Below, one piece after another: positions 42,530 through 52,685 of a stretch of 64,000 nucleotides of DNA; within the stretch, counting starts at the first letter, position 1; every line of letters starts with the position of its first letter. Where the stretch lies: contig MPNH01000015.1 of assembly GCA_002238925.1 (NCBI GenBank), positions 1 through 64,000 of the forward strand, read 5' to 3'. The position numbers and the translations under genes were made by a program. The DNA is from Spirochaetaceae bacterium bin103. GTDB lineage: Bacteria > Spirochaetota > Spirochaetia > SZUA-6 > Bin103. The notes under the pieces were generated by a model, which saw only the letters and a list, made by a program, of their open reading frames with translations, was not told the origin of the DNA and did no database searches.

Positions 42530-43564
42530 TCAGCGGCCGCCCGCGGGCGCTTCCTTCGCCACCAGCCGCCTCGCGCGCACCCAGGCCTTCGGAACGGCGG
42601 CTCGTACCTCCGGGAGGTAGTTCCGTCCCACCCGCACCTCGTGATCACCGGTGAGCAAGAGCACAGGGCGCCCTTCGCGGCGCACCGCTCGTCGGACGTG
42701 GCGATATGCCACCCAGTACGAACGGTGCACGCGGATTCCGAGATCGCCGAGTTCGGCAACCGCATCGGAGAAGCGCAGGAGAATGGACGCACTGCCGGCC
42801 ATAGTGATCACATCCACATAGTGAGCAGACGCCGCAAGGTAGATGATGTCGCCACCCAATTCCTCCGGAAGGCGGTCGAAGAATCTCGCCGCCGCCGCCG
42901 GAGGCCCTTGTTGCGGACCGGCCGTTGCTGGCTGCTCCTCGATGTCGGCGGGCAACTTTGCCGCGCGCTCCCGCCCCGCTGCTCGTGCTTCTCCCGTCGC
43001 AATCCCCGTGTCCCCCGCGGCCGCCGCTTCGGCGCCGCCCGGCCGTTCCTCGCCGACCGCATCCACGGGAACTGCACGCTCCGCCGACCGCTTCCCGGAT
43101 ACACGCAGAAACATCACGTAGTAAACCAGGGCCGTTCCGCCCACGACATTCACGGCCGACAGGGCGTAGACCTTCGGCAACGACGCCTGTGGTAGCCCAC
43201 CCCCCGCGAACAGACCGTAGACTGTCAACGTGATCGCTGTGCACGACGCCGCCAGCAGCAACGCCATCACCGCCAGAGCCAGCGCGATTTCGTACTGACG
43301 CCGGTACCGGACGACGTACATCGCCAACACCCCGGTCGCATAACACACCGGGAAATTCAGCATGCCCACCAGGCCCCAGTACCCCAGCCGTTCGATCCAG
43401 TTCATTGTCCCACCGGTGCCCAGCGGGCCAAGGACCGTATACTGCAGAGTTATAAACAGGAGTATCCCGGCTCCCACCGCCCCCATACTCGGCGCCAGCA
43501 GTTCGCGATACGCGAATTGCATCGCCCCAGCGGCACCCATCGAGCCCGATTGCGTCATTTGCAC
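42530..43564 (-). CDS. Membrane LytTR-domain regulator, copy 2
   Basis: A 344-residue paralog of the protein at 37888-38907, with the same plan: membrane segments (ILLFITLQYTVLGP, LVGMLNFPVCYATGVLAMY, ALAVMALLLAASCTAITLTV, GTALVYYVMFL), a charged linker of about 70 residues and a C-terminal LytTR domain (IIYLAASAHYVDVITMAGSA through LTGDHEVRVGRNYLPEVR). The DNA-binding domains are nearly identical, so both probably recognise the same sites; the linkers have diverged. Its promoter block also matches that of copy 1. Confidence 0.88.
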   Translation of the reverse strand: MQMTQSGSMGAAGAMQFAYRELLAPSMGAVGAGILLFITLQYTVLGPLGTGGTMNWIERLGYWGLVGMLNFPVCYATGVLAMYVVRYRRQYEIALALAVMALLLAASCTAITLTVYGLFAGGGLPQASLPKVYALSAVNVVGGTALVYYVMFLRVSGKRSAERAVPVDAVGEERPGGAEAAAAGDTGIATGEARAAGRERAAKLPADIEEQPATAGPQQGPPAAAARFFDRLPEELGGDIIYLAASAHYVDVITMAGSASILLRFSDAVAELGDLGIRVHRSYWVAYRHVRRAVRREGRPVLLLTGDHEVRVGRNYLPEVRAAVPKAWVRARRLVAKEAPAGGR

Positions 43565-43713
43565 CGAAAGTCACCTCCACCGTTCGCGCATCAACCGGCT
43601 GTTGCGCGCAGGCAAACCAAGCTTCCCAGGCCGCGCGGGCTGCGGCACCGGGAAGCGCGGCTGCGTAGTCCCGCACCAGTCCGATAGTTTCTGGCCATCG
43701 CCCAAGTGTAGCA

Positions 43714-43751
43714 ATAGCATAGCATTCTGGACCGTCACCTACAACAGGAAC
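43714..43751 (-). promoter_or_regulatory. Promoter region shared with LytTR copy 1
   Basis: On the minus strand this 38-bp block begins GTTCC and ends GAATGCTATGCTAT, aligned without gaps to 37692-37729. It lies about 150 bp upstream of the copy 2 start. Confidence 0.55.
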
Positions 43752-44169
43752 GCGCGTTCCGCTTGGTTGCGCTAGCGCTGTGCGCGGTAACGGTTGCACC
43801 CATCTCGATTTGTGTCGGTCCGGGATGCGCGGAAGGAACGGTTGCGGATGCAGGATGGACCGCTGCTCAGCGCCGCATCCGGAGGTGCGGCTCGGAAATC
43901 CGGACGCTGGCATTCTTACCGCTCGGTCCGGAGCCGGACCTGGCGGACGACGGTTTAGAGGTGCGCCGCGGTTGTTCGCAATGCGGACCAGGAATGGAAT
44001 CGGGCGCTCGACAATGCAAATTTGTGCTGCACGAACGCGAATACTCGTGCTGATCGAGAGTGCACGGATCGCACTGGCTGGTACGCGTTCCGCCGCAGGT
44101 CGACCGGTTCGGAGGTTGGCAGGTTCACGGATAACCTGACATTGGGAACGTCCTCGGGCGCGTCGGGCA
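43752..44169. other. Intergenic region, no gene seen
   Basis: This lies between the LytTR promoter and the parB stop. Several short plus-strand frames exist, but none has recognisable protein character. I see no DnaA-box cluster that would mark a replication origin. Confidence 0.4.
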
Positions 44170-45054
44170 CTAGCCGGTGAGAAGGCTGCGGATTCGCTCC
44201 AGATCGTCAGCGTTGAAAAAGGCGATCTCGATCTTGCCGCGGCGTACGCTACCGGTGACCTTTACCTTGGTGCCGAGGACGTCGATGAGACGCTGCTGCA
44301 CCTCGCGCAGGTGCGGGTCGGTTTGCCGTTGCGGGCGAGTCTCGGGGCGGGCGCCCGCGCTCCCCGAATCGAGTTGCTTGCGAACCCGCACCGCGTATGC
44401 CTCCGCCTCGCGGACCGAATACTGCGCGATGTGCGCAAACAACCGCTGCCGCTCGGCTGGATCCGGGATCATGAGTATGGCGCGGGCGTGGCCCGCGGTG
44501 ATGGTGCCGTCCGACAGCGCGTTGCGCATTTCCTCCGGGAGCCCGAGCAGGCGCAGGCTGTTGGCAACGGTCGAGCGGTGCTTGCCGATCCGCTCGGCGA
44601 GGTCCGCCTGGCTGACGCCGGTCGCCTCAATGATCCGGCGGTAGGCATTCGCCTCTTCGAGGGGAGTGAGGTCTTCGCGCTGAATGTTCTCGACCAACGC
44701 CAGGGTAGTCCGGTCGTCGTCGTCCGGGTTCCGGATCGCCGCCGGTATGCGTTGCAGGCCAGCGCGCTGCGCGGCACGGAAGCGGCGCTCTCCGGCGATG
44801 ATCCGGTAGCGGTCGCCGATGCGCTCCACCAGGATCGGCTGCAACACGCCGTGGGCGGCGATCGACTGAGTCAGTTCGGCGAGTGGTTCCTCGTCGAAGC
44901 GGAGCCGCGGCTGTTCACCGTGGGTGTCGATTTCGGCGAGGGCGATCTCGGCGACGCCGCCGGTCAACGGAAAGTCGGGTTGATCGCCCATCAGGGCGCC
45001 AAGGCCGCGTCCCAACCCGCGTTTCGCAGGTGAGCGGGATGCTCGCTTAGCCAT
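44170..45054 (-). CDS. parB: Chromosome partitioning protein ParB
   Basis: A 294-residue ParB, the CTP-dependent clamp that loads at parS sites. I start at the ATG at 45054 (MAKRASRSPAKRGLGRGLGALMG). The CTP-binding region has LRFDEEPLAELTQSIAAHGV, then the GERRFRAA motif and ENIQREDLTPLEEA. The central helix-turn-helix is VSQADLAERIGKHRSTVANSL. The C-terminal dimerisation domain ends GKIEIAFFNADDLERI. Its start overlaps the parA stop by 8 bp. Confidence 0.95.
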   Translation of the reverse strand: MAKRASRSPAKRGLGRGLGALMGDQPDFPLTGGVAEIALAEIDTHGEQPRLRFDEEPLAELTQSIAAHGVLQPILVERIGDRYRIIAGERRFRAAQRAGLQRIPAAIRNPDDDDRTTLALVENIQREDLTPLEEANAYRRIIEATGVSQADLAERIGKHRSTVANSLRLLGLPEEMRNALSDGTITAGHARAILMIPDPAERQRLFAHIAQYSVREAEAYAVRVRKQLDSGSAGARPETRPQRQTDPHLREVQQRLIDVLGTKVKVTGSVRRGKIEIAFFNADDLERIRSLLTG

Positions 45055-45808
45055 GCTGCGCAACCTCCCGGGCGAGCGCGTTGTAGCTGCGCGCCCCGAT
45101 ACACTTGGGATCGTAGAGTTGAATCGGCTGCGAATAGGAGGGCGCCTCGCCAAGGCGGACGTTTCGCGGAATGATCGTGCGGAACACTTGGTGACGGAAG
45201 AACTCGGTAACTTCGCGCACCACTTCCTGGGACAGCCGAGTACGCACATCGAACATGGTGAACAAAATCCCGCCGACCGTTAGCGCCGGATTCAACGTTC
45301 CCTGTACGCGCCTGATCGTCTTCAACAGTTCACTCAACCCCTCGAGCGCGAAATATTCGCACTGCAAAGGAATTATCACCTGCGAAGCAGCCGTCAGGCC
45401 ATTGATCGTGAGGAGGCCCAGGGATGGCGGGCAGTCGATAAACAAATAATCGTACGCGGTGTCCAAATCGTTGAGGGCGTCGCTGAGGTAGAACTCCCGG
45501 CGCGACTGGTTGACCAGTTCGACGGCAGCGCCCGCCAAGTTGATGCTCGAGGGTACGACCTCGTAGCCGGGAACAGCCGTATGCTGAATAAGCTCCTCGG
45601 GAGGCAAGACGCCGGTAATCAATTCGTAGCTGCCGCCTTGCTCACCATCACATCCGAGGCTCGTCGACGAATTGGCCTGCGGGTCGAAGTCCACCAGCAG
45701 CACACGCTTCCCGGCCACGGCCAGCGCCGCGCCGAGATTGACGGCTGTTGTGGTCTTCCCTACACCGCCTTTCTGATTCGCAAAAACGATTCGCCGTGCC
45801 CGTGCCAT
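45047..45808 (-). CDS. parA: Chromosome partitioning ATPase ParA
   Basis: A ParA/Soj ATPase of about 253 residues. I start at the ATG at 45808 (MARARRIVFANQKGGVGKTT); in-frame starts at 45826 and 45832 are possible, and a longer frame to 46048 would read through the parS site. The deviant Walker A is KGGVGKTT, Walker A' is VLLVDFDPQANSS and Walker B is FIDCPPSLGLLTIN. It drives segregation of ParB-bound origins. Confidence 0.95.
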   Translation of the reverse strand: MARARRIVFANQKGGVGKTTTAVNLGAALAVAGKRVLLVDFDPQANSSTSLGCDGEQGGSYELITGVLPPEELIQHTAVPGYEVVPSSINLAGAAVELVNQSRREFYLSDALNDLDTAYDYLFIDCPPSLGLLTINGLTAASQVIIPLQCEYFALEGLSELLKTIRRVQGTLNPALTVGGILFTMFDVRTRLSQEVVREVTEFFRHQVFRTIIPRNVRLGEAPSYSQPIQLYDPKCIGARSYNALAREVAQHG

Positions 45809-45898
45809 TGAAACCGCTGCAACCATAGCCATGTTGGCCGCGACTGGCAAACGGATTGCTTCCGCCTGCCCACGCTTTTCCGGTTGCGGGCGCGTTTG

Positions 45899-45914
45899 CG
45901 TTTCACGTGAAACA
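45899..45914. promoter_or_regulatory. parS site adjacent to parA
   Basis: GTTTCACGTGAAAC at 45900-45913 is a perfect palindrome matching the parS consensus TGTTTCACGTGAAACA. It lies about 90 bp upstream of parA. Confidence 0.9.
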
Positions 45915-46048
45915 AGGACTGCACGGTTTCGGTTTCGCTCGGCGCCCGGTCCGGGAACGCTCATCCCTACGGCAGCGGTAGCTTCGCCGTCCGCGATGCA
46001 GTTGGCAGGGGCCGGGTCAGAGACCGCTGCCTCCGCTGCCCGCAGCAC

Positions 46049-46639
46049 CGCGATTCCTGGCGTACACCCGTCCCGACGTCCAGATGGCCGCCCACCGGAT
46101 CATGGCCGGAGGTGGCTATGCGCACCGCTCACCCCGTCCCATTGCGGCCGATTGCGGGAGTCGTGCGATACTCACCGCTACGCGACGCCCGCCTTGACTC
46201 GGCCGGCGGCGTCGCAACCAGTCGACCGTAGGCGCTGCGCTGGAACTGGGGTTCACGTCCGAGGCGTGCTGGTCGACAGTCGCCACCAGAAGGTTCAAAG
46301 CGAAACTCGGCGGCTGGGTAAAGAACTCGTTCTTCAAGCATTGCGCCGGTTCCATGAACGCGACGGATCTGCGGGCGCAGGGCCCGCCGTGCCAATTGCA
46401 TAATCCCGGGGGGCCGGGTCCGGTCCTCCACTACACTTCTCCTGTGCGGTGGAGACCCAGACCCACTGCCGACGAACCGCTGCCCCGCTTCGTAGATGCC
46501 GAGTGGGATCACCGCCGCGAGCGGTGACTGAAGCGACCGCTGCAGGCGGCCGGCTTTCGCTTCTCGGACGCCATTAGGCAGGTGGATTCTCGCTGCGGCT
46601 GGCCGGCTGGCGCTAGGTCGACCAGCACCACGACTGGCC
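46049..46639. other. Non-coding or decayed sequence
   Basis: No continuous gene is visible. The stretch lies upstream of parAB and beside decayed istB genes, and is probably part of the same graveyard. I cannot identify its origin. Confidence 0.4.
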
Positions 46640-47045
46640 ACCACTGGCAAACGTGGATACGGGAAGAGCTCTCCGGCCTCCGCGATCGGCCACCAGGCGT
46701 GGCTGCGCGGCTTCCGGGTCGCCTACCATGCGTCCTCGCGGCTGCTCGGCGAATTGCGCCTGGCGAAGGCTGACGGCGGCTACGTCCGGGAACTGGGGAA
46801 GATTCGGCCTGGGGCTGCTGGAAGCACGGCGCGGCTGGCACTGCTCGAGATGCTCGAAGATCGCCACGGGCGTTCCTCGACACTCATGGTGTCGCAACTG
46901 CCGGCGTCGTCCTGGCATGGGATGATCGGCGAGCGGTCGGTGACCGCATCGTGCACGGCGCCAGTCGCATCGACCTGGACGGAGACTCGGTGCGCAAGCT
47001 AGATGCCGAACGCGCCAACCCGAATCGTACCGAGCAATTGGCATA
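46640..47045 (+). pseudogene. Decayed IS21-type istB, first copy
   Basis: The frame reads GYGKSSPASAIGHQAWLRGF, then YHASSRLLGELRLAKADGGY and LALLEMLEDRHGRSSTLMVS, then after a frameshift VHGASRIDLDGDSVRKLDAE to a stop at 47043-47045. These match the IstB ATPase: Walker A region, RLLxELxxAxADG and the closing RIxLxGxSxRK. The Walker B segment (normally LVIDDFG) is deleted and the N-terminal domain is not recognisable. Confidence 0.75.
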
Positions 47046-47789
47046 GCGCCCCGCCGGCGCCACCACCGCGGCCGGGTGGGCGTTGCCCCGCCACGGGCGG
47101 CGGCCGCCACGAGCTTGGCCGCGATCACGGGCATTCGGAGCCCGCCACGACCGTCAGTGGCCGCCATTTTGCGGTCAGCATGCCGGCCGCCGTCGGAGTC
47201 GGCCTCTCGGCGGCTCTCTCGGTGTTCGAATTCCGTCGTGGGGGTCCACCGTCGCAGATTCCTCAACCAGTGTTTTCTCTTCCGCGCCGGCAGCACGCCC
47301 GTTAGAAGCCATCTGTCCAACAAGCCATGACTGCGCTGCCGCCCTTCTAACTGGCCGTCAGAATACCCAATCACGCCCGGCATCCGCGTTACATCACCAA
47401 CGCGGCGGTCTCGCCGGCGCCAGCATCGTGGCGCGCAGTTCCGGACGCGGCCGTCCTCAAGGTGGCCGCCGCTATCAACAACGTGAGCGTCTGCTGAAGA
47501 ACGGCGAGACGGCTGTGCGGTCTCTCACCACGCGTAATCCGCGCAATTGGCACCGCGACGCAGAAGTACGGCAGCCCGGCAGCGCCTGCTCCAGCAGATA
47601 GGTCCCAAGGCGATCGACCGCGCCTTTCGTGCCGCGGCCCGGCTACCGTGCAGTATGAACCGCTTGCTACGCCGGCTGAATCTCGCCACGACCCGTAGCC
47701 GCCGGCGGAAACTCCGGGCGCGTAGCGCCGCACGACAAGTCGTGCCCTGGGGTCTCTCGACGCACGGCTCACCGACCAGGTCTCCCGTC
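47046..47789. other. Non-coding sequence between two istB remnants
   Basis: Short broken frames only. It may hold unrecognisable remains of an istA gene, but no conserved motif is readable. Confidence 0.35.
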
Positions 47790-48150
47790 GTCCGCAGCGC
47801 GCCTCCAGCACTCGGTCAGGAAGGCTCGGTTCTCGTCCCGAAGACCGTCGCCGAGTTCGACTTCTCCCTCCAGTCCTCGGTGCGCTTACCATCCCTGCGT
47901 TCAGCGCTCGTTTCGACACCGCCGCAGTGCTGATGGAGCACCTCTCCGCTGCCAGCCAGGATGGCAGTATTCAGGAGCAACTCGGTCGCTACCCCGGACG
48001 TCCTGATCATCGATGAGGTCGGCTAGCTGTCCTCCCAACCCGACACCGCCAACGTCGTGTTCGCCATCGTCAACCACTCACTGGAGGACGGTCACCTGCT
48101 ACTCGACGGCCGATCATGTCGCGCCTGTCTCTTGATCGTCCCAATATACG
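47790..48150 (+). pseudogene. Decayed IS21-type istB, second copy
   Basis: KTVAEFDFSLQSSV corresponds to the IstB segment LxxFDFSxQPS. It is followed, after an internal deletion that removes Walker A, by RFDTAAVLMEHLSAASQDGS, and after a frameshift by DVLIIDEVG, an in-frame TAG, and LSSQPDTANVVFAIVNHSLE. This belongs to a different IstB subtype from the first copy. The order of motifs shows it was once a plus-strand gene. Confidence 0.75.
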
Positions 48151-48819
48151 TCCAGCATCACACGCTCCGCCGGTCGGTACCGGCCAACGACACCTCGTGT
48201 CGCCATATCCAAGCCGGAACATTCCGTCGCGCGCGGGCGGCAGCTCGAGCACGGTCTGCCGGGGCCTGCAAGCCGACCCGCTGCAACGATCAAGCGGCAC
48301 CGAGTCCATCGCACGGGAGGCGGATGCCGATCCCTGTGACCAAGCGGTCCGGCGATTGCTTTCCCTCACCTTCCGAAAGACCTGAGGCCAATGAGTCGGC
48401 GCCTTAGCCGTCTGGTCGACTTCGCATCCGCTCAAAGTGCCGGCTTCACTTAGTCTCGCGTTTCACGTGAAACACCCCGAGCACCTGGTCCGCGCCAGTC
48501 CCTAGTACGTTGCGAACCTCCTCCCTCAAGCGCTCCGGCCTGGACACCTGCGCCAGCGAGGCCGCTCCCTGACCGCGAACACTGAGCCCGTTTATATGGA
48601 CCAAGGGCAAAGAGCGCAGCACCAAGTTCGAAAGTATCCGGATCATATGTATATTTTTCCATTGCGCTGCATATTGTTGCAAAACACGGGGCTGTCTGGA
48701 CACCGCCTTGATCCGTGCACGGCCCCTCACGGGGCTCTGAGAGCGGCTTCGGCCTCCCGCAAGCGCCAATATGCAGTGCTCTGTGGCCAACGGTGCCGTG
48801 GAGGGCACGGCGTGTATCG
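48151..48819. other. Mostly non-coding region with a second parS
   Basis: A minus-strand frame of up to 120 residues ends at 48446 with GVFHVKRETK, the last part of which is simply the translation of the parS palindrome. Its upstream part has no recognisable domain and I do not call it a gene. An AT-rich patch lies at 48630-48690. Confidence 0.4.
48459..48474. promoter_or_regulatory. Second parS site
   Basis: GTTTCACGTGAAAC at 48460-48473, identical to the palindrome at 45900-45913, 2.56 kb away across the decayed IS21 region. Confidence 0.88.
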
Positions 48820-51798
48820 TCAGGGCAGATTTAGCGGGATGGCGATGTCGGACTCAGGCTCCCGGTACACGCGGTAGGTCCACACCAGCGTATTGCCCTT
48901 CGACATGGGCATCTCCAGCAGAGAGGTACCGTTCGAAGGGTCGATTTCGCTGACCGCCGAGACCAATTCCGGGCTCGTGGTGACACCGCCTGGTCTGCCC
49001 CACGCGATCAACCAGCGGTCATCGCTGAGCACGGTGACCGCCCCGGCCGCGTCGGCAAAGCCCTGGCCGGCAGGCTGGTCATATTCGCGCACCCAGACAG
49101 CATGCGTTCCGGATGATATGTCGTACTCCACGACTCGCGTGGATTGCGCGTCCGCCTTCCTCGGTCCGAGACAGAACTCGCCGTTATCGAACAGCACGAC
49201 CTTCTCCTTGTTGCTGCTGTCTCGCCTCAGGGTCGCATGGTGCTGGCCACAGAACTCGCCCTCCCCATCGCCCTCGATCTCCAGATACTCGGTATTGGTG
49301 TTCGACTCTGCCAGTTGCTCGGAGCCACCGAGCTTCCACTTCACCACGCCAGTGGCTCCATCAATGCGCAACACCTGCGCACAGCCCCGAAACGAAGCCA
49401 CGATGTCCCCGTCGAACACCTGCAGAGAGTTCAGGTGTGCGTATTGGCCCGGGAACTCGCGCACCCGGCAATCCGGGTCGATTCGCAGGTGGTCCCAGGA
49501 GTTCCAGAGCAGCTCCTCCGCGCCGCTCGGGGTGACCTCGCGAATCAGCGAATCAGTGAATTCCTCGATCGTGTATGGATTCAACGGGTTGTCCCCTGCG
49601 CTGAGGTCACGGGTCGTATCCTTGCGCAGCGAAAACAGGAAGTTGCCGTCACCGGTGATCAAGAAATCATGATGGTCAACCGCCGCTCCCGCGAGTCCAC
49701 TCCGGACCGAGCGTATGACCGCGAAATCGCGGTCGAGCAATTCGACTGCGCCGCGCACATGTATTGAGTAGCGAACCTGCCGCCCATCGATGGTCGGCCC
49801 GTCGCGATGCAGCCGGAAGTTCCAGCCCAACCGGCGGCGATGAAATCTCGGCACCCCATTGTTGTCGACCACCACCATGTACACGTACTGTGGCCTCACC
49901 TCCACCCGCAGGTCCATCAGCAGGAGCCCCTCCGACACGCCCGCGCTCTTCGTGAGGATCTTGATATCGGGAAACTCGGGCGGCACGCAGTGAACCACGT
50001 AGCGCACCTCACTGCCGCCGCCGTCGCGCAGCTCGATCGCGATATCGTCGTTCTTGTCCACGTCGACCTGCACGTCGAGTGCGCCGACGGCGACCTCGTT
50101 GGCACTTGGGTTCGCGCGCAGCAGGTTCAGTTGCGCCGTGCTCCGCGTGGCCTCCGCCACCACCTGCAGCGCCGTCGCATCGGCGCAGGTCAGCGCGTAG
50201 TGGTAGGTGTCCGGCTCGAACGACGGATACATCGTGCCTCCTCCAGTCACCCGCAGCGTGCTCAGTTGCAGTGGCGTGTCGGCGTCATCGTCCGTAACCG
50301 TGCCGATTGCCGTGGCGCGGGTCACGCTCGCACCGGTTGCATTGCTCAACGTCACCGTGAAGGTCTCGGGCTGTTCCGCAGTCTCGTCGTCAACAATCGG
50401 CACCTCCACCGTCTGCTCCGTGCTGCCGGCAGCAAATGCCAAGCTGCCGCTCACCGCGGTGTAGTCCGCGACCGCCGTCGCGGTATCGTCGGCAGTCGCG
50501 TACATTACGGACACGTGCTGCCCGCTCGCCGGCTGCAGACTCACCGCGAACCTCATGCTGCCGTCTCCTTCCCTCAGGCTATCGTCTTCGATGCTCAGTT
50601 GCGGTTCCTCGTCGTCGTCCTCGATGATCCCCAGCACCGTCGCCGTTGCGCCGCCACCCGCCAGCGGCGCGTTCGCGTTCCGCACCGTCACTGTGAACTG
50701 CTCTTCCACCTCGTCCAGCTCGTCGTCCAGCACCTCAACAGAAATCGTCCGCGCCACCGTCGTGCCCGCAGGGAACCTCAGCGTCCCGCTCGTACTCCGG
50801 TAGTCTTCTCCCTCGCTAGCGCTGTCTTCCGCGCCGCCGCCGGTCTCGTACTCTGCCGTCACTTCCCGGTCCGCCGCCGCGCTTAGCGTCACCGCGAACG
50901 CCAGCCTCCCCGCCTGCTCCGTGCCGCGCGCACCGGCCACCGCCAGCGTCGCCACGTCCGCCTCAACGATCGTTACCTGCACCGCAGGCACCCGCGTACC
51001 GCCGTAGCCGCCGCCCGTGACCTCGTGGGTCACCTCTACCGGCTCCTCCGCCAGCGCATCCTCGTCACGCCCCGCGGTCACCGTGACCGTCTGCGCCTCC
51101 GCCCAACCGGCCGGCCTGAACTCAAGCCGCGCCGGCTCCACCGTCACTTCCGCGGAGCCCGCTGCCGCCGTCACCGTAACCGTTCCCCTCGGCCGCGACC
51201 GCAGCGCCACCAGGTATCCGGCGCTGTCCCCTTCCAACACGTTTAGCACCCTCGGCTCCACCCTCACCCCACGCCCGTCGTTGTCCGCCACCGTTACCGT
51301 CCCCTCTCCATCCGCAATCTGCGCGCCGTCTGCCGAGAGCAGCCGTACCGTGAAGCTCTCCTCGCCCTCAGCCTCCGCGTCGTCACGCACCTGCACCTCG
51401 ATCTGCCGCGCCCCCACGGCTCCGGCGGCGAACGTCAGCACGCCGCGCGCCGCCTGGTAGTCGGCTCCGGCCGTGGCGCTGCCATCCTCGGTGGCATACG
51501 ACACCGTTACCGGACCCGCCGCCGCCGGGTGCAGGCTCACCGTGACCCGTACCACGCCGTCCCCCTCCGCTCCCCTCGCGTCTGCTACCGACAGCCGCGG
51601 CACACCGGTGGCACCGCCGCCCGGTTCGCCATCCGGTCGCGTGGAGTGCCCGGGAGCCTCCTGTTCCTGGGCCTCGGACTGCGCGGGTACCCGAGATTGT
51701 GACAACTGGCAGGCCCCGAGCAGCACCGTCAGTACCAGCGCCGCCAGCGACAGCAGCACGCGGCCCGATGAGGCAATACAGCAACCCGTTCGTTCCAT
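48820..51798 (-). CDS. Calx-beta / arylsulfotransferase-type lipoprotein A
   Basis: A 992-residue lipoprotein starting at the ATG at 51798; the signal peptide ends in LLGAC with Cys30. Order of domains: Calx-beta repeat (about 62-165, ending GTVTVADNDG), a related beta-sandwich starting VEPRVLNVLEGDS (about 167-272), two more Calx-beta repeats (about 274-500, ending IIEDDDEE and TVTDDDAD), a cadherin-like beta-sandwich (LSTLRVTGGGTMYPSFEPDT, about 505-600), and a propeller related to arylsulfotransferase AssT (from VVDNNGVPRFH). Conserved histidines are in HHDFLITGDGN, YAHLNSL and FCGQHHATL. It ends IAIPLNLP. It should face the periplasm or cell surface. Sulfate transfer is possible but unproven. 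Confidence 0.85.
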   Translation of the reverse strand: MERTGCCIASSGRVLLSLAALVLTVLLGACQLSQSRVPAQSEAQEQEAPGHSTRPDGEPGGGATGVPRLSVADARGAEGDGVVRVTVSLHPAAAGPVTVSYATEDGSATAGADYQAARGVLTFAAGAVGARQIEVQVRDDAEAEGEESFTVRLLSADGAQIADGEGTVTVADNDGRGVRVEPRVLNVLEGDSAGYLVALRSRPRGTVTVTAAAGSAEVTVEPARLEFRPAGWAEAQTVTVTAGRDEDALAEEPVEVTHEVTGGGYGGTRVPAVQVTIVEADVATLAVAGARGTEQAGRLAFAVTLSAAADREVTAEYETGGGAEDSASEGEDYRSTSGTLRFPAGTTVARTISVEVLDDELDEVEEQFTVTVRNANAPLAGGGATATVLGIIEDDDEEPQLSIEDDSLREGDGSMRFAVSLQPASGQHVSVMYATADDTATAVADYTAVSGSLAFAAGSTEQTVEVPIVDDETAEQPETFTVTLSNATGASVTRATAIGTVTDDDADTPLQLSTLRVTGGGTMYPSFEPDTYHYALTCADATALQVVAEATRSTAQLNLLRANPSANEVAVGALDVQVDVDKNDDIAIELRDGGGSEVRYVVHCVPPEFPDIKILTKSAGVSEGLLLMDLRVEVRPQYVYMVVVDNNGVPRFHRRRLGWNFRLHRDGPTIDGRQVRYSIHVRGAVELLDRDFAVIRSVRSGLAGAAVDHHDFLITGDGNFLFSLRKDTTRDLSAGDNPLNPYTIEEFTDSLIREVTPSGAEELLWNSWDHLRIDPDCRVREFPGQYAHLNSLQVFDGDIVASFRGCAQVLRIDGATGVVKWKLGGSEQLAESNTNTEYLEIEGDGEGEFCGQHHATLRRDSSNKEKVVLFDNGEFCLGPRKADAQSTRVVEYDISSGTHAVWVREYDQPAGQGFADAAGAVTVLSDDRWLIAWGRPGGVTTSPELVSAVSEIDPSNGTSLLEMPMSKGNTLVWTYRVYREPESDIAIPLNLP

Positions 51799-52079
51799 CT
51801 CGTTCGACCTGACCTCGGTATCGCGGCGAGCGGTTGCGCCAGGCATGGGTCGTTGGAAACACGCCTGCCGCACACGCATGCACCGTGACCGATACTCTGC
51901 GTCGGAACGACCGGTCGGTTCAACTACCGTGCGCTCCGTACTCGCTCGGCCCCGGCCGCGTGCCGGAGACGGCGTGTCTTTGGGCGACACGGCTTGACTA
52001 CTTCCGGCATCCTGCGCAGTATCTGCGTCGATTGGGTTCGATCGAACCCGACGACCAGTTACAAGGCGGCAGGCTCGGT

Positions 52080-52685
52080 ATGGAACGGTACAGGCAGCTT
52101 GGAGGCCGCGCGCCCGCGGCATTGATCTACCTCACGGCGGCGGCATTGGTAACGATCCCGTTGCTGGTGAACGGCTGCGCCGCGGCTTCTTCGGTGTCGG
52201 AACCATTCAACCCCACAGTGCTGGTGATCTCGCCCGATGCCGCAACCGGGCCCGACTTCATCGCCCGCGACAGCATCGACGGCCCGGACGATGTCGACTA
52301 TTACCAGTTGGTGCTCGAACAGGCCTTCAATTCGGTGGTGATAATGACCGGCGGCGATACCGACACCGCCGGGCAGGTCGAGACGGAGGACCGTACGCCG
52401 ATTACCACGGAATGCATGGGCGAACGGCACGAGGCCACGCCACCGTGCGTCTGGGGGACTGATCCGGACATCGACACGCCCCACCCGCAGCGGTCCGCGA
52501 AATTCAACTCCATGGAGGCGTCGAAGAACTTCATCTGGGAGGGCAGCCTCGACGCGGGCACCTACTACATCAGGATAACGGGTCAGGACAATGCCACCGG
52601 ACCCTACGATCTCACGGTCGAATTGCACGACGCGGAGTGTCCGGGTACGGAGACCGATCCGTTCGGCTATTACTGCGCTAGTTGA
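52080..52685 (+). CDS. Small lipoprotein with PPC-like domain
   Basis: A 201-residue lipoprotein; the signal peptide ends in LLVNGC with Cys33. The rest is one acidic beta-sandwich: DSIDGPDDVDYYQLVLEQAF and GSLDAGTYYIRITGQDNATGPYDLTVEL are the pattern of bacterial pre-peptidase C-terminal (PPC) domains, which bind or present other surface molecules. It is divergent from lipoprotein A (281 bp apart) and its TGA ends one base before the ATG of lipoprotein B, so the two are co-transcribed and perhaps partners. Confidence 0.8.
   Translation: MERYRQLGGRAPAALIYLTAAALVTIPLLVNGCAAASSVSEPFNPTVLVISPDAATGPDFIARDSIDGPDDVDYYQLVLEQAFNSVVIMTGGDTDTAGQVETEDRTPITTECMGERHEATPPCVWGTDPDIDTPHPQRSAKFNSMEASKNFIWEGSLDAGTYYIRITGQDNATGPYDLTVELHDAECPGTETDPFGYYCAS

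Noticed and set aside
43763-44139. Overlapping plus-strand frames of about 100 codons before parB
   Set aside because: No domain, no ribosome-binding site and composition unlike the neighbouring genes; more likely intergenic.
43752-44169. Replication origin next to parAB
   Set aside because: No cluster of DnaA boxes or AT-rich unwinding element was recognised here, although parAB, parS and gyrBA suggest the origin is not far.
48446-48808. Minus-strand frame ending GVFHVKRETK
   Set aside because: The ending is just the translation of the parS palindrome, and the rest has no recognisable domain; a decayed rsmG was considered but not supported.
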